Positions 1-5,489 of a stretch of DNA of 5,531 nt are shown here, piece by piece. Origin of the DNA: DASQDN01 sp035630195 (lineage in GTDB: Bacteria > Acidobacteriota > Terriglobia > Bryobacterales > Bryobacteraceae). Both the position numbers and the translations under genes were made by a program. The stretch covers positions 1 through 5,531 of the forward strand of contig DASQLD010000472.1 of assembly GCA_035630195.1 (NCBI GenBank), written 5' to 3'. Under the pieces are notes generated by a model. That model saw only the letters and a program-made list of their open reading frames with translations, did no database searches and was not told the DNA's origin. How positions within the stretch are numbered: position 1 is the first letter of the stretch; each line of letters starts with the position of its first letter.

Positions 1-287
1 CGTGCCTTCAAATTCGAGTTGGCTCTCACTACTCCGGACAAGTCTTACCTCAAGACACGTTACTGGGACAACAGGAGGAGCGGCCTTCTCAGCGCCGATC
101 ATTTGCTGCACGACATCAAGCGGATGGAAGTAGCGTACCTCGACCAAAATCGCAGGGGATATGAGCTGACCAAGCATGTCTCGTTGGCGCTCCTCGATCC
201 GGAGGCGCTGCAGCAACTCAAGGCGACGCGATCTTGCACTTTCACAGTTTTCGAAAATGGCTTCGATTTCGACTATCCCAGGCACTT

Positions 288-305
288 GTGCCTACCGCAA
301 ATCCC
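288..305 (+). repeat. Left terminal inverted repeat of the insertion sequence
   Basis: GTGCCTACCGCAAATCCC matches the inverted right end at 15 of 18 positions and sits exactly where TcA similarity stops. It is the transposase-distal end (downstream of the transposase stop). Confidence 0.8.
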
Positions 306-321
306 ATCTGTGACATTTGCG
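296..321. repeat. Subterminal inverted repeat, left end (CGCAAAT...ATTTGCG)
   Basis: CGCAAAT at 296-302 is followed after 12 bases by its exact reverse complement ATTTGCG at 315-321. The first arm is part of the terminal repeat, so the left end carries two inverted copies of one motif. A similar arrangement exists at the right end (1576-1610). A role as paired transposase-binding sites is an inference. Confidence 0.5.
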
Positions 322-520
322 ACCTCCTGCCATACGCCAGAAATCCAAAGGTCTGCGCGATTCTCACCGCGGGCTTGAAGACTCACGAAAGATCGCTATG
401 CCCTCAGCGGTCACCTACAATCCGCCGCATTGCACAAGCTGAGCCGCCTTTTCGGGATTAACGGAACCCGGCGGAATTGTTTCGCAGGGCAGGATCTGCG
501 TCGATGCGCCCACAGAGAGT
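306..520. other. Non-coding 3' part of the insertion sequence
   Basis: Between the left terminal repeat and the transposase stop there is about 215 bp in which I see no convincing gene. Short open frames here lack protein-like features and run into the transposase in antisense. The only structure noticed is a hairpin around 444-474. Confidence 0.6.
444..474 (-). terminator. Possible stem-loop downstream of the transposase
   Basis: CCGCC at 444-448 can pair with GGCGG at 470-474, and GGG at 454-456 with CCC at 467-469, leaving a one-sided bulge of about 5 bases (449-453) and a 10-base loop. It lies about 47 bp past the transposase stop. There is no T-run after it in the transposase direction, so it is a weak terminator candidate at best. 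Confidence 0.25.
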
Positions 521-1579
521 TCAGGCGGCGCGCCGCTCGTACCGGTGATGAAGCCCGCCAACTTGCGGTATCGCGACAACGGCTCCTCGTTCCGACGGTT
601 GCACGGGCCTCGGTTCCGGCGCGTCCTTGACCAGGGACAGATGGGTCCGGGACTCGTGATAGTACGCCAGGAAAGATTTCATGTGCCGGTACAAAGAGGC
701 TTGGTTGAAGACGATCACGTGATCGAGGCATTCCCTCCGGATCGTGCCGATGACGCGTTCCACAAAGGCACGTTCCCAGGGCGACCGTGGAGTTGAAAGG
801 ACCTCCTTGATTCCCATGGCAGCCACATCTGTTCGGAACTCACGGCCAAAGATGCCGTCGCGGTCACGAAGTAGATACCGCGGTACCTGGTCGAAAGGAA
901 ATGCCTCCCGCAGTTGCTGCCCAGTCCATTTAGCGGTGGGATGGGCGGTGACGTTGAAGTGGACGATGCGGCGTCGGTCGTGAGCCAGCACCAGAAATAC
1001 ATACAACACCTGGAAGGTGATCGTCGGCACCGTGAAGAAGTCCACCGAGACCATGGTCTTGACATGATTCTCGAGGAAGGTGCGCCAGGTCTGAGATGGA
1101 GGTTTGCGATGGCGCACCAGATACTTGCCGACGCTGGTTTCACCGATGTCGATGCCCAGCTTGAGCAACTCGCCGTGAATGCGAGGTGCTCCCCACAGCC
1201 GATTCTCGCGACTCAGTTTGCGGATGAGTTCTCGGACGTCTTTCGCAACCGCCGGCCGTCCCGGTCGACCGTGGCGGACCTTCCAGGTCCAGAACAGACG
1301 AAAGCCCTTGCGGTGCCAAGCGATGACGGTGTCCGGTTTGACGATGACCAGAGCAGACCGCCAGCCGCTCCAGACCGCGCACAGCCATGCCCAGATGAAT
1401 CGATCGGCGGCAGTCAGTTTAGGGCGCTTCACGGAGCGCTGGAGAACGCCAAGCTGGTGCCGGAGTGCCAGGTTCTCCAATTGGAGCGCGGCGCGCGATT
1501 TGAAGGTGGCCGCCACGGCCGCAGCCAACGCGTGAAGCGTGTTGAGCGTCGGACGGAGAACGTGAGGAAGGATGTGCAA
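521..1579 (-). CDS. IS transposase, DDE integrase-core (IS3/IS481-like)
   Basis: This 352-residue protein catalyses cutting and strand transfer of the surrounding element. The N-terminal part (about 24-50) is helical and leucine-rich (LQLENLALRHQLGVLQR). A helix-turn-helix-like DNA-binding region follows at about 105-155 (GRPGRPAV, then LWGAPRIHGELLKLGI). The rve/integrase catalytic core runs from about 172 to 315. The likely catalytic triad is D180 in VSVDFF, D239 in LLRDRDGIFG and E274 in AFVERVIGT, with 34 residues between the second D and the E. The C terminus, GGLHHRYERRAA, is the usual end of this protein type, so the gene looks full length. The TTG at 1579 is chosen because an in-frame stop lies two codons upstream (1583-1585) and no ATG or other plausible start fits the conserved N terminus. 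It needs no OrfA/OrfB frameshift, unlike typical IS3 members. Function from domains is secure; exact family is uncertain. Confidence 0.9.
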   Translation of the reverse strand: MHILPHVLRPTLNTLHALAAAVAATFKSRAALQLENLALRHQLGVLQRSVKRPKLTAADRFIWAWLCAVWSGWRSALVIVKPDTVIAWHRKGFRLFWTWKVRHGRPGRPAVAKDVRELIRKLSRENRLWGAPRIHGELLKLGIDIGETSVGKYLVRHRKPPSQTWRTFLENHVKTMVSVDFFTVPTITFQVLYVFLVLAHDRRRIVHFNVTAHPTAKWTGQQLREAFPFDQVPRYLLRDRDGIFGREFRTDVAAMGIKEVLSTPRSPWERAFVERVIGTIRRECLDHVIVFNQASLYRHMKSFLAYYHESRTHLSLVKDAPEPRPVQPSERGAVVAIPQVGGLHHRYERRAA

Positions 1580-1610
1580 ACCCTATGTTCTCATCCAGTT
1601 CGAGGTTTGC
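1576..1610. repeat. Subterminal inverted repeat, right end (GCAAACC...GGTTTGC)
   Basis: GCAAACC at 1576-1582 pairs with GGTTTGC at 1604-1610, separated by 21 bases. It mirrors the CGCAAAT/ATTTGCG pair of the left end with a longer spacer. The inner arm overlaps the TTG start codon of the transposase (1577-1579), so binding there or folding of the mRNA could restrain transposase synthesis; that regulatory role is inferred. Confidence 0.5.
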
Positions 1611-1619
1611 GATAGGCAC
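1602..1619 (-). repeat. Right terminal inverted repeat of the insertion sequence
   Basis: Read on the minus strand this is GTGCCTATCGCAAACCTC, the partner of 288-305. It lies just upstream of the transposase start and directly abuts the remnant of the antitoxin 5' end. Confidence 0.8.
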
Positions 1620-1623
1620 TATA
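1618..1623 (-). promoter_or_regulatory. Possible -10 box for the transposase, at the element junction
   Basis: Read on the minus strand this is TATAGT, five of six matches to TATAAT, about 40 bp upstream of the transposase start. It straddles the element's right end. The bases 17 bp upstream (TTACGC) are a poor -35. If used, it would be formed jointly by the element and flanking DNA. Confidence 0.2.
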
Positions 1624-1687
1624 GCCGAAGAGCACGACGGGCGTAACGGCCGATCAGGCCCGAAAGTCCGGGTTTACGGACTCTGTC
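1620..1687 (+). pseudogene. Remnant of the AbiEi antitoxin N terminus (start lost, frame shifted)
   Basis: Immediately after the insertion sequence, bases 1621-1641 read IAEEHDG and, one base later in a second frame, 1643-1687 read VTADQARKSGFTDSV, which joins directly to the downstream antitoxin frame. Together these make the winged-helix start usual for AbiEi proteins (IAEE-DG-VTADQAR-SGF). The base at 1642 is extra relative to a continuous frame (equivalently two bases are lost). No ATG or GTG exists in this stretch: the second frame is closed by a TAG at 1622-1624, and the first is cut by the element. The original start codon, ribosome site and promoter have evidently been removed. Confidence 0.65.
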
Positions 1688-2191
1688 TTGGCTCGCCTCA
1701 CCCAACGCGGCCGACTGGAGCGCACCGCCCGTGGCGTTTATAGAATCCCCCACTTTCCGCCTGGCAGGTTCTCACATTATTTGGAGGCAGTACTGTGGGC
1801 GAAAGCCAATCGTGGGCCTGACGAAGTCGCCATATCGCACTTGACGGCATTAAGCGTTTACGAGATTTCCGACGCTAATCCCGATCGCATCCACATTACG
1901 GTACCAAAATCGACCCGCCTTAGCCGGCAACAGCCGAAGGGAGTTGTCGTCCACCAAGAGGTGATCACGCGAGACGACATTCAGGTACACGAGGGCATAC
2001 CGGTAACGACCATCGCCCGAACGATCGAAGATCTCCTCCATTCTGGAGCCCGACTGGATCTCATCCGTCAGGCGATTACCGATGCGCGCCGCGAAGGTTT
2101 AATTGGGGATGCTGAATTGCGGCGACTTCGTCGCAAAGTCGATTCACGCATTCAGGAGACGCGCGCCCAAGTAGAGGCGGAGAAACCATGA
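1688..2191 (+). CDS. AbiEi-family antitoxin / transcriptional regulator, 5'-truncated
   Basis: This encodes 167 residues from a TTG, the only available start in this frame. AbiEi proteins neutralise the AbiEii nucleotidyltransferase (type IV toxin-antitoxin) and repress their own operon through an N-terminal winged helix. Seen here: the end of the winged helix with its wing (QRGRLERTARGVYRIPHFPP, residues 6-25), then the AbiEi core with SHLTALSVYEI (50-60), RIHITVPKS (67-75) and GIPVTTIARTIEDLL (103-117), and a charged helical tail. The stop overlaps the start of the toxin gene in ATGA. The TTG falls inside the helix-turn-helix at DSVLARL, so about 30 residues of DNA-binding domain are missing; upstream sequence shows the lost part. 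Only a weak GGA precedes the TTG. The core may still be made, but autorepression is probably lost. Family call is strong; whether it is expressed is uncertain. Confidence 0.8.
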   Translation: MARLTQRGRLERTARGVYRIPHFPPGRFSHYLEAVLWAKANRGPDEVAISHLTALSVYEISDANPDRIHITVPKSTRLSRQQPKGVVVHQEVITRDDIQVHEGIPVTTIARTIEDLLHSGARLDLIRQAITDARREGLIGDAELRRLRRKVDSRIQETRAQVEAEKP

Positions 2192-3021
2192 CTCCCCGAC
2201 GGCCGCTGGAGCGCTTGGAGAAGACCCTTGCGCGAGTTGCCCGCGAACAGGGCATTGATCAGGAGCGATTGAGGCGGTGGCTTTCCTTCCTCGCCATCTG
2301 CGGTGTACTGGAGCGCGCACTTGCCGACGGGATACTGGGCACATACTACCTCAAGGGCGGCGTTGCGATGGAGTTGAGGTTTGCTCAAAGAACCCGCGCG
2401 ACCAGGGATCTCGATATCGGTATCGAAGGCACCAGGGCGGGACGGCTTCAGACACTATCCGAAGTCCTGAAAGTCGGCTTCGACCATTTCACATTCAGAG
2501 TCAAATCTCGAACCCGCGACTTGGAGCAGGCCGATACCGTTCGCATTCAGGTGGCGGTGGAGTACAAGACACGCTCCTGGCAGACAGTCGACGTGGATCT
2601 TAGACCCGCCACATTCGGTGATACCGATTTAATCGAACCCAAGGTTCATGGTTTAGCGGAGTTGGGCCTTCCAGTCACCTCCCCAGTACGGTGCTTGAAG
2701 CTTGCCCATCAAGTGGCACAAAAGCTGCACGCTTGTACTGGGCCATTCTCGTTGGGGCGAGCGCGCGACGTGCTCGACATTATCCTCATCGATACGCTCG
2801 GCGAACTCGATTATGCAGCCACAGCGCAGGTGGCGCGCAGTGTCTTTATCGAACGTGCCACTCACGATTTTCCACCCGAGGCGACGTTCCCGGTGGAGTG
2901 GGGACCGGAACTTGAGGCCTTGGCGAAAGATCTCGCATTTCCGATCAGAACCGCTACTCAGATTCAAGCCCGTTTCCATGAGATTGTGGCGACGTTGAGT
3001 AGCGTCGGGGAATCGCAATGA
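2188..3021 (+). CDS. AbiEii/AbiGii-family nucleotidyltransferase toxin
   Basis: This 277-residue protein is the toxin partner of the AbiEi gene. AbiEii-family proteins are cytosolic polymerase-beta-fold nucleotidyltransferases; related MenT toxins add nucleotides to tRNA acceptor ends and block translation. Visible motifs: KGGVAMELRF (56-65, the GG nucleotide-binding motif), RATRDLDIGIEG (70-81, catalytic D74 and D76), VDVDLRPATFG (134-144, possible third acidic site), and the C-terminal QKLHACTGPFSLGRARDVLDI (178-198), equivalent to the K-H and RD-x-x-D motifs. Nothing essential appears missing and length is normal. The ATG at 2188 overlaps the antitoxin stop and is preceded by GAGGCGGAG, suggesting coupled translation. 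Its own stop overlaps the next start in ATGA. An intact toxin beside a damaged antitoxin is notable; the substrate here is unknown. Confidence 0.88.
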   Translation: MTPRRPLERLEKTLARVAREQGIDQERLRRWLSFLAICGVLERALADGILGTYYLKGGVAMELRFAQRTRATRDLDIGIEGTRAGRLQTLSEVLKVGFDHFTFRVKSRTRDLEQADTVRIQVAVEYKTRSWQTVDVDLRPATFGDTDLIEPKVHGLAELGLPVTSPVRCLKLAHQVAQKLHACTGPFSLGRARDVLDIILIDTLGELDYAATAQVARSVFIERATHDFPPEATFPVEWGPELEALAKDLAFPIRTATQIQARFHEIVATLSSVGESQ

Positions 3022-3602
3022 GCGACGAACTCGCCGGGCTTAAGGAAGAGAATCGCCGGCTTCGCCAACTGCTCGCCGAGCATCAGATTGAACTGCCGTC
3101 TGAGTTGAAGGCGCCGGAACACCGATCAACGCCCTCATTGGCTTCTAAGCTTTCAAGTGACTCGAAGGTCCGCCTCTTTCGAGAGCTGTTTCGAGGGCGT
3201 GAAGACGTGTACGCGGTAAGGTGGGAGAGCCCCGATGGCCGCAAGGGATACACTCCGAAATCAGAACGCGACTGGAAGGCATATAACGCCGCAAAGCCTG
3301 AGGACCGACAGCGAGTTGATCGTGAGACGCGGAAATATTTTCCGCTAACGGACGATGTAGTGCGGGCGCACCTCAAAGGTGAAATCGTGATCGGAATCTA
3401 CCCGTTGCTGCGGGACGAAACCTGCTGGTTCCTCGCAGCCGACTTTGACAAGGCGACGTGGGAGTACGACTGTCATGCTTTCCTGGAGACCTGCCGAGAA
3501 TGGAAGGTCCGGGCCTCATTGGAAAGATCAAGATCGGGCAAGGGTGGCCACATCTGGATCTTCTTTGATTTGCAGTGCCTGCTCTCGTTGCGCGCAAGCT
3601 AG
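3018..3602 (+). CDS. TOTE-type archaeo-eukaryotic primase domain, N-terminal piece of a split primase-helicase
   Basis: This frame encodes 194 residues from an ATG preceded by GGGGA. It opens with a short coiled coil (LKEENRRLRQLLAEHQIELP, residues 8-27), usual for this family. The archaeo-eukaryotic primase (AEP) domain begins near residue 47 with VRLFRELFRGREDVYAVRW. FLAADFDK (138-145) supplies the metal-binding D142 and D144, and RSRSGKGGHIWIFF (170-183) supplies the conserved histidine H178. These motifs match the primase module of TOTE conflict-system proteins, which pair it with a superfamily 2 helicase. Family-like sequence stops at FFDLQ (residue 186); the last 8 residues before the TAG at 3600-3602 are out of frame. 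The rest of the primase and the helicase continue in another frame from 3575. The start overlaps the AbiEii stop in ATGA. This piece alone lacks the third AEP acidic motif and is unlikely to be active. Confidence 0.85.
   Translation: MSDELAGLKEENRRLRQLLAEHQIELPSELKAPEHRSTPSLASKLSSDSKVRLFRELFRGREDVYAVRWESPDGRKGYTPKSERDWKAYNAAKPEDRQRVDRETRKYFPLTDDVVRAHLKGEIVIGIYPLLRDETCWFLAADFDKATWEYDCHAFLETCREWKVRASLERSRSGKGGHIWIFFDLQCLLSLRAS
3570..3577 (+). other. Frameshift site splitting the primase-helicase gene
   Basis: The upstream frame reads TTG CAG and then goes off-family, while the family sequence resumes in the frame GTG CCT GCT at 3575. Adding one base (for example TTG CCA GTG) would give a continuous FFDLPVPALVARKLG, so a 1-base deletion explains the break. 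Restored, the gene spans 3018-5416 and encodes 799 residues. No slippery heptamer or obvious pseudoknot is visible, making programmed frameshifting less likely than mutation or a sequencing error. Confidence 0.8.
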
Positions 3603-5416
3603 GCTGCGCTCTACTTACGCGCACAATGGAGCGCCGCCATCAGATCGGCCTGGACTCGTACGATCGATTCTTCCCCAATCAAGACACCATGCCGAAGGGT
3701 GGCTTCGGAAACCTGATCGCGCTGCCGCTTCAAAAGGCTAGTCGAGACCTGGGCAACAGTGTGTTTCTGGATGAGCATTTGGAACCCCATCCCGATCAAT
3801 GGGCGTTTCTGTCATCTGTCCGGCGAATGAGGCGGGTTGATGCCGAACGGACGGTCGATGAGGCACAGCGGAAGGGGGACCTTGTTGGCGTCCGCATCAG
3901 CCTAGCAGAGGATGATGAGACGCCTGATCCGTGGACGCTGCCCCCTTCCAAAAAACGGAGAGACTTCCCAATCCGGGGTCCGTTTCCGAAATCTGTTGAG
4001 ATCACGCGAGCCAATCTCGTCTACGTCGCGAAGAAGGGCTTGCCGGCCGCAATGCTAAACCGTCTGCTGCGCATTGCGGCATTCCAAAATCCTGAATTCT
4101 ATAAGGCTCAAGCCATGCGCCTCTCGACGTACGATAAGCCGCGGGTGATCGGGTGCGGCGATGATTTGCCACAACACATTGCACTGCCAAGGGGTTCGTT
4201 GGCAGATGCTCTCGAGCTGCTTCAGCATCACTCGGTGAAGGCGACGATTCTAGATGAAACGTACTCCGGATCGCCCATCGGTGTCGAGTTTCGTGGAATA
4301 CTTCGGGAGCATCAGGCAGAAGCCGCTCAATCGGTGATCGTCCATGACGAGGGAGTGATCTGTGCCCCCACAGCGTTCGGCAAGACGGTTCTTGCGGCTT
4401 GGCTCATTGCTCAGCGAAATGTGCCCAGCCTCGTCCTGGTGCACCGGCAGCAACTCCTCGACCAGTGGCGGGAGCGTCTGGCGATGTTTCTAGAATTGCC
4501 GGTCGAGCAGATCGGGCAAATAGGTGGCGGGAAGACGAAACGGACCTGTCGAATCGATGTTGCCGTCATTCAGAGCCTGTATCAGGAGCAAGCGGTAAAG
4601 GACTTCGTTGCGGAGTACGGACACATCGTCGTTGATGAATGTCACCACCTCTCAGCCTTCACTTTCGAAAAGGTGATGAGAGAGGTGAAGGCCCGATATG
4701 TGGTCGGGGTGACGGCGACTCCGGCGCGAAAGGACGGTCACCACCCGATCATTTTCATGCAGTGTGGGCCGATTCGCTATCGGATGAACGCCCGCACGAT
4801 GACTGAGTCGACCCCTTTCGAGCACGTCGTCATACCTCGCCTGACGGATTTCCGCATGTCCGACCAGCAGACCGAGATCACAATTCAGGATGTATACGCC
4901 GCCTTGGTTAACGATCAGGTGCGTAACGATGTGATCGCGGCGGATTTGATTCGGGCGGTGCAGTGTGGGCGGAGCCCGCTGCTTCTGACCGGAAGGACCG
5001 AACACTTGGGTCACTTTGCGGAGAAGCTTTCGGGGTCGGTGAAGAACGTATTTGTTCTGAAGGGCGGTTTGGGGCGCAAACAGCATCGTGAGATTGCGGA
5101 GCAGTTGGCAGCGGTATCAAAGAACGAGCAGCGAGTGATTCTCGCGACGGGCAGCTATATCGGTGAGGGCTTCGATGACGCGCGCCTAGACACGTTGTTT
5201 CTCGCCCTGCCGATCTCGTGGAAAGGAACACTCCAGCAGTACGTGGGCCGCCTTCATCGCTTGCACGACAACAAGCGGATCGTCGAGGTGTACGACTACG
5301 TTGACGCGAACGTCAGGATGCTGGCACGAATGTACGAGCGTCGGTTAAAGGGTTATGCGGACATGGGGTACCGGATCCTAGACTCAGGCCCGAGGCAACG
5401 GGGATTGTCGCTATAG
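3575..5416 (+). CDS. TOTE-type primase C-terminal part fused to DEAD/DEAH superfamily 2 helicase
   Basis: This frame encodes 613 residues if begun at the GTG at 3575, but that GTG is more probably an internal codon of the 799-residue fusion that starts at 3018. Residues 1-85 finish the AEP primase: LDSYDRFFPNQD (26-37, probable third acidic site) and KGGFGNLIALPLQ (41-53). A linker of about 150 residues follows. The helicase then shows the Walker A motif APTAFGKT (264-271), LVLVHRQQLLDQW (motif Ia, 286-298), VVDECHH (motif II, 352-358), TATP (motif III, 380-383), ATGSYIGEGFDD (motif V region, 524-535) and QYVGRLHR (motif VI, 555-562, with the arginine finger). Such proteins presumably unwind and copy invading nucleic acid in defence or element conflict, but their activity is not well established. 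All helicase motifs are intact and the C terminus appears complete. Confidence 0.87.
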   Translation: MPALVARKLGCALLTRTMERRHQIGLDSYDRFFPNQDTMPKGGFGNLIALPLQKASRDLGNSVFLDEHLEPHPDQWAFLSSVRRMRRVDAERTVDEAQRKGDLVGVRISLAEDDETPDPWTLPPSKKRRDFPIRGPFPKSVEITRANLVYVAKKGLPAAMLNRLLRIAAFQNPEFYKAQAMRLSTYDKPRVIGCGDDLPQHIALPRGSLADALELLQHHSVKATILDETYSGSPIGVEFRGILREHQAEAAQSVIVHDEGVICAPTAFGKTVLAAWLIAQRNVPSLVLVHRQQLLDQWRERLAMFLELPVEQIGQIGGGKTKRTCRIDVAVIQSLYQEQAVKDFVAEYGHIVVDECHHLSAFTFEKVMREVKARYVVGVTATPARKDGHHPIIFMQCGPIRYRMNARTMTESTPFEHVVIPRLTDFRMSDQQTEITIQDVYAALVNDQVRNDVIAADLIRAVQCGRSPLLLTGRTEHLGHFAEKLSGSVKNVFVLKGGLGRKQHREIAEQLAAVSKNEQRVILATGSYIGEGFDDARLDTLFLALPISWKGTLQQYVGRLHRLHDNKRIVEVYDYVDANVRMLARMYERRLKGYADMGYRILDSGPRQRGLSL

Positions 5417-5430
5417 CCGCCTTCGCGGTT
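5415..5430 (+). terminator. Small hairpin at the end of the operon
   Basis: AGCCGC and GCGGTT flank a CTTC loop, forming a 6-bp stem (one G-T pair) that starts inside the stop codon of the helicase gene. No T-run follows, so it would be at most a weak or Rho-assisted end of transcription. Confidence 0.3.
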
Positions 5431-5461
5431 ATGGAACGGATCGTGGTGGCAGCATAGTTGA

Positions 5462-5489
5462 TTGACAGTCACAAGCAAATTTGTATCGC
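5462..5489 (+). promoter_or_regulatory. Possible outward promoter (TTGACA, 16 bp, TATCGC)
   Basis: A perfect -35 hexamer TTGACA lies at 5462-5467, with TATCGC (3 of 6 to TATAAT) at 5484-5489. It points out of the window on the + strand. The poor -10 keeps confidence low. An ATG at 5491 opens a frame (MPSIETRPQVIRV) that runs off the end, but it has no ribosome site and would fall upstream of the predicted transcript start, so I do not call it a gene. Confidence 0.2.

Larger units (their letters stand above)
1..378 (+). pseudogene. Truncated TcA-type toxin-complex subunit (C-terminal region fragment)
   Basis: The frame is open from the first base, so the gene begins upstream of the window. 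Codons from base 1 to about 287 encode a stretch typical of the C-terminal, TcB-binding region of Tc toxin A subunits. Visible landmarks are YWDNRRSGLL, then HDIKRMEVAYLDQNRR, GYELTKHVSLALLDPEAL and FDFDYPRH, the last corresponding to the usual DYPGHY followed by RRIKSV. In this family TcA forms the receptor-binding, pore-forming pentamer that delivers the TcB-TcC cocoon. Family resemblance ends at base 287, where the insertion sequence starts; the remaining codons to the TGA at 376-378 are insertion-sequence DNA read in frame. The normal end of the protein is missing, so the allele is almost certainly non-functional as a complete TcA. A TTG at 19 is an internal codon and not a real start. The assignment rests on remembered family motifs. 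Confidence 0.8.
288..1619 (-). mobile_element. Complete insertion sequence, about 1.33 kb, single-ORF DDE transposase
   Basis: The ends are defined by imperfect inverted repeats: 288-305 reads GTGCCTACCGCAAATCCC and the reverse complement of 1602-1619 reads GTGCCTATCGCAAACCTC (15 of 18 identical). If the element starts with the conventional TG...CA, its limits would be 289-1618. Homology to the flanking genes breaks at the same points (TcA on the left, AbiEi on the right), which independently supports these limits. Inside is one intact transposase on the minus strand starting 40 bp from the right end, followed by about 230 bp of non-coding DNA. No convincing target duplication is seen: the left flank ends GGCACTT and the right flank begins TATAGCC. 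The family is IS3/IS481-like by its integrase core; I cannot name the specific element. Confidence 0.85.

Noticed and set aside
288..378. Apparent continued TcA similarity past 287 (QIPSV resembling the family's RIKSV)
   Set aside because: These bases are the left terminal repeat of the insertion sequence, matched in inverted form at 1602-1619; the resemblance is chance.
712..725. Perfect 14-bp palindrome CGATCACGTGATCG
   Set aside because: It falls within the conserved LDHVIVF coding motif of the transposase, so coding constraint explains it; no partner site was seen.
914..1615. Long + strand open frame of 233 codons
   Set aside because: It lies antisense to the well-supported transposase and its translation has no recognisable domain.
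1419..1619. Minus-strand 66-codon frame starting at the element's end, as a possible OrfA
   Set aside because: Most of it overlaps the transposase in another frame, has no helix-turn-helix, and the transposase already has its own N-terminal DNA-binding region.
1620..1646. Reading HYSRRARRA in the right flank as the continuation of TcA (GHYxRRI)
   Set aside because: The match fails after a few residues and ends in a stop, whereas the other frames give a much longer and better AbiEi N terminus that joins the downstream gene.
2653..3018. Minus-strand open frame of 121 codons opposite the toxin gene
   Set aside because: It is a shadow of AbiEii with no protein-like motif or ribosome site.
5433..5459. 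Eight-codon ATG frame after the helicase
   Set aside because: Too short, with no ribosome site and no sign of coding.
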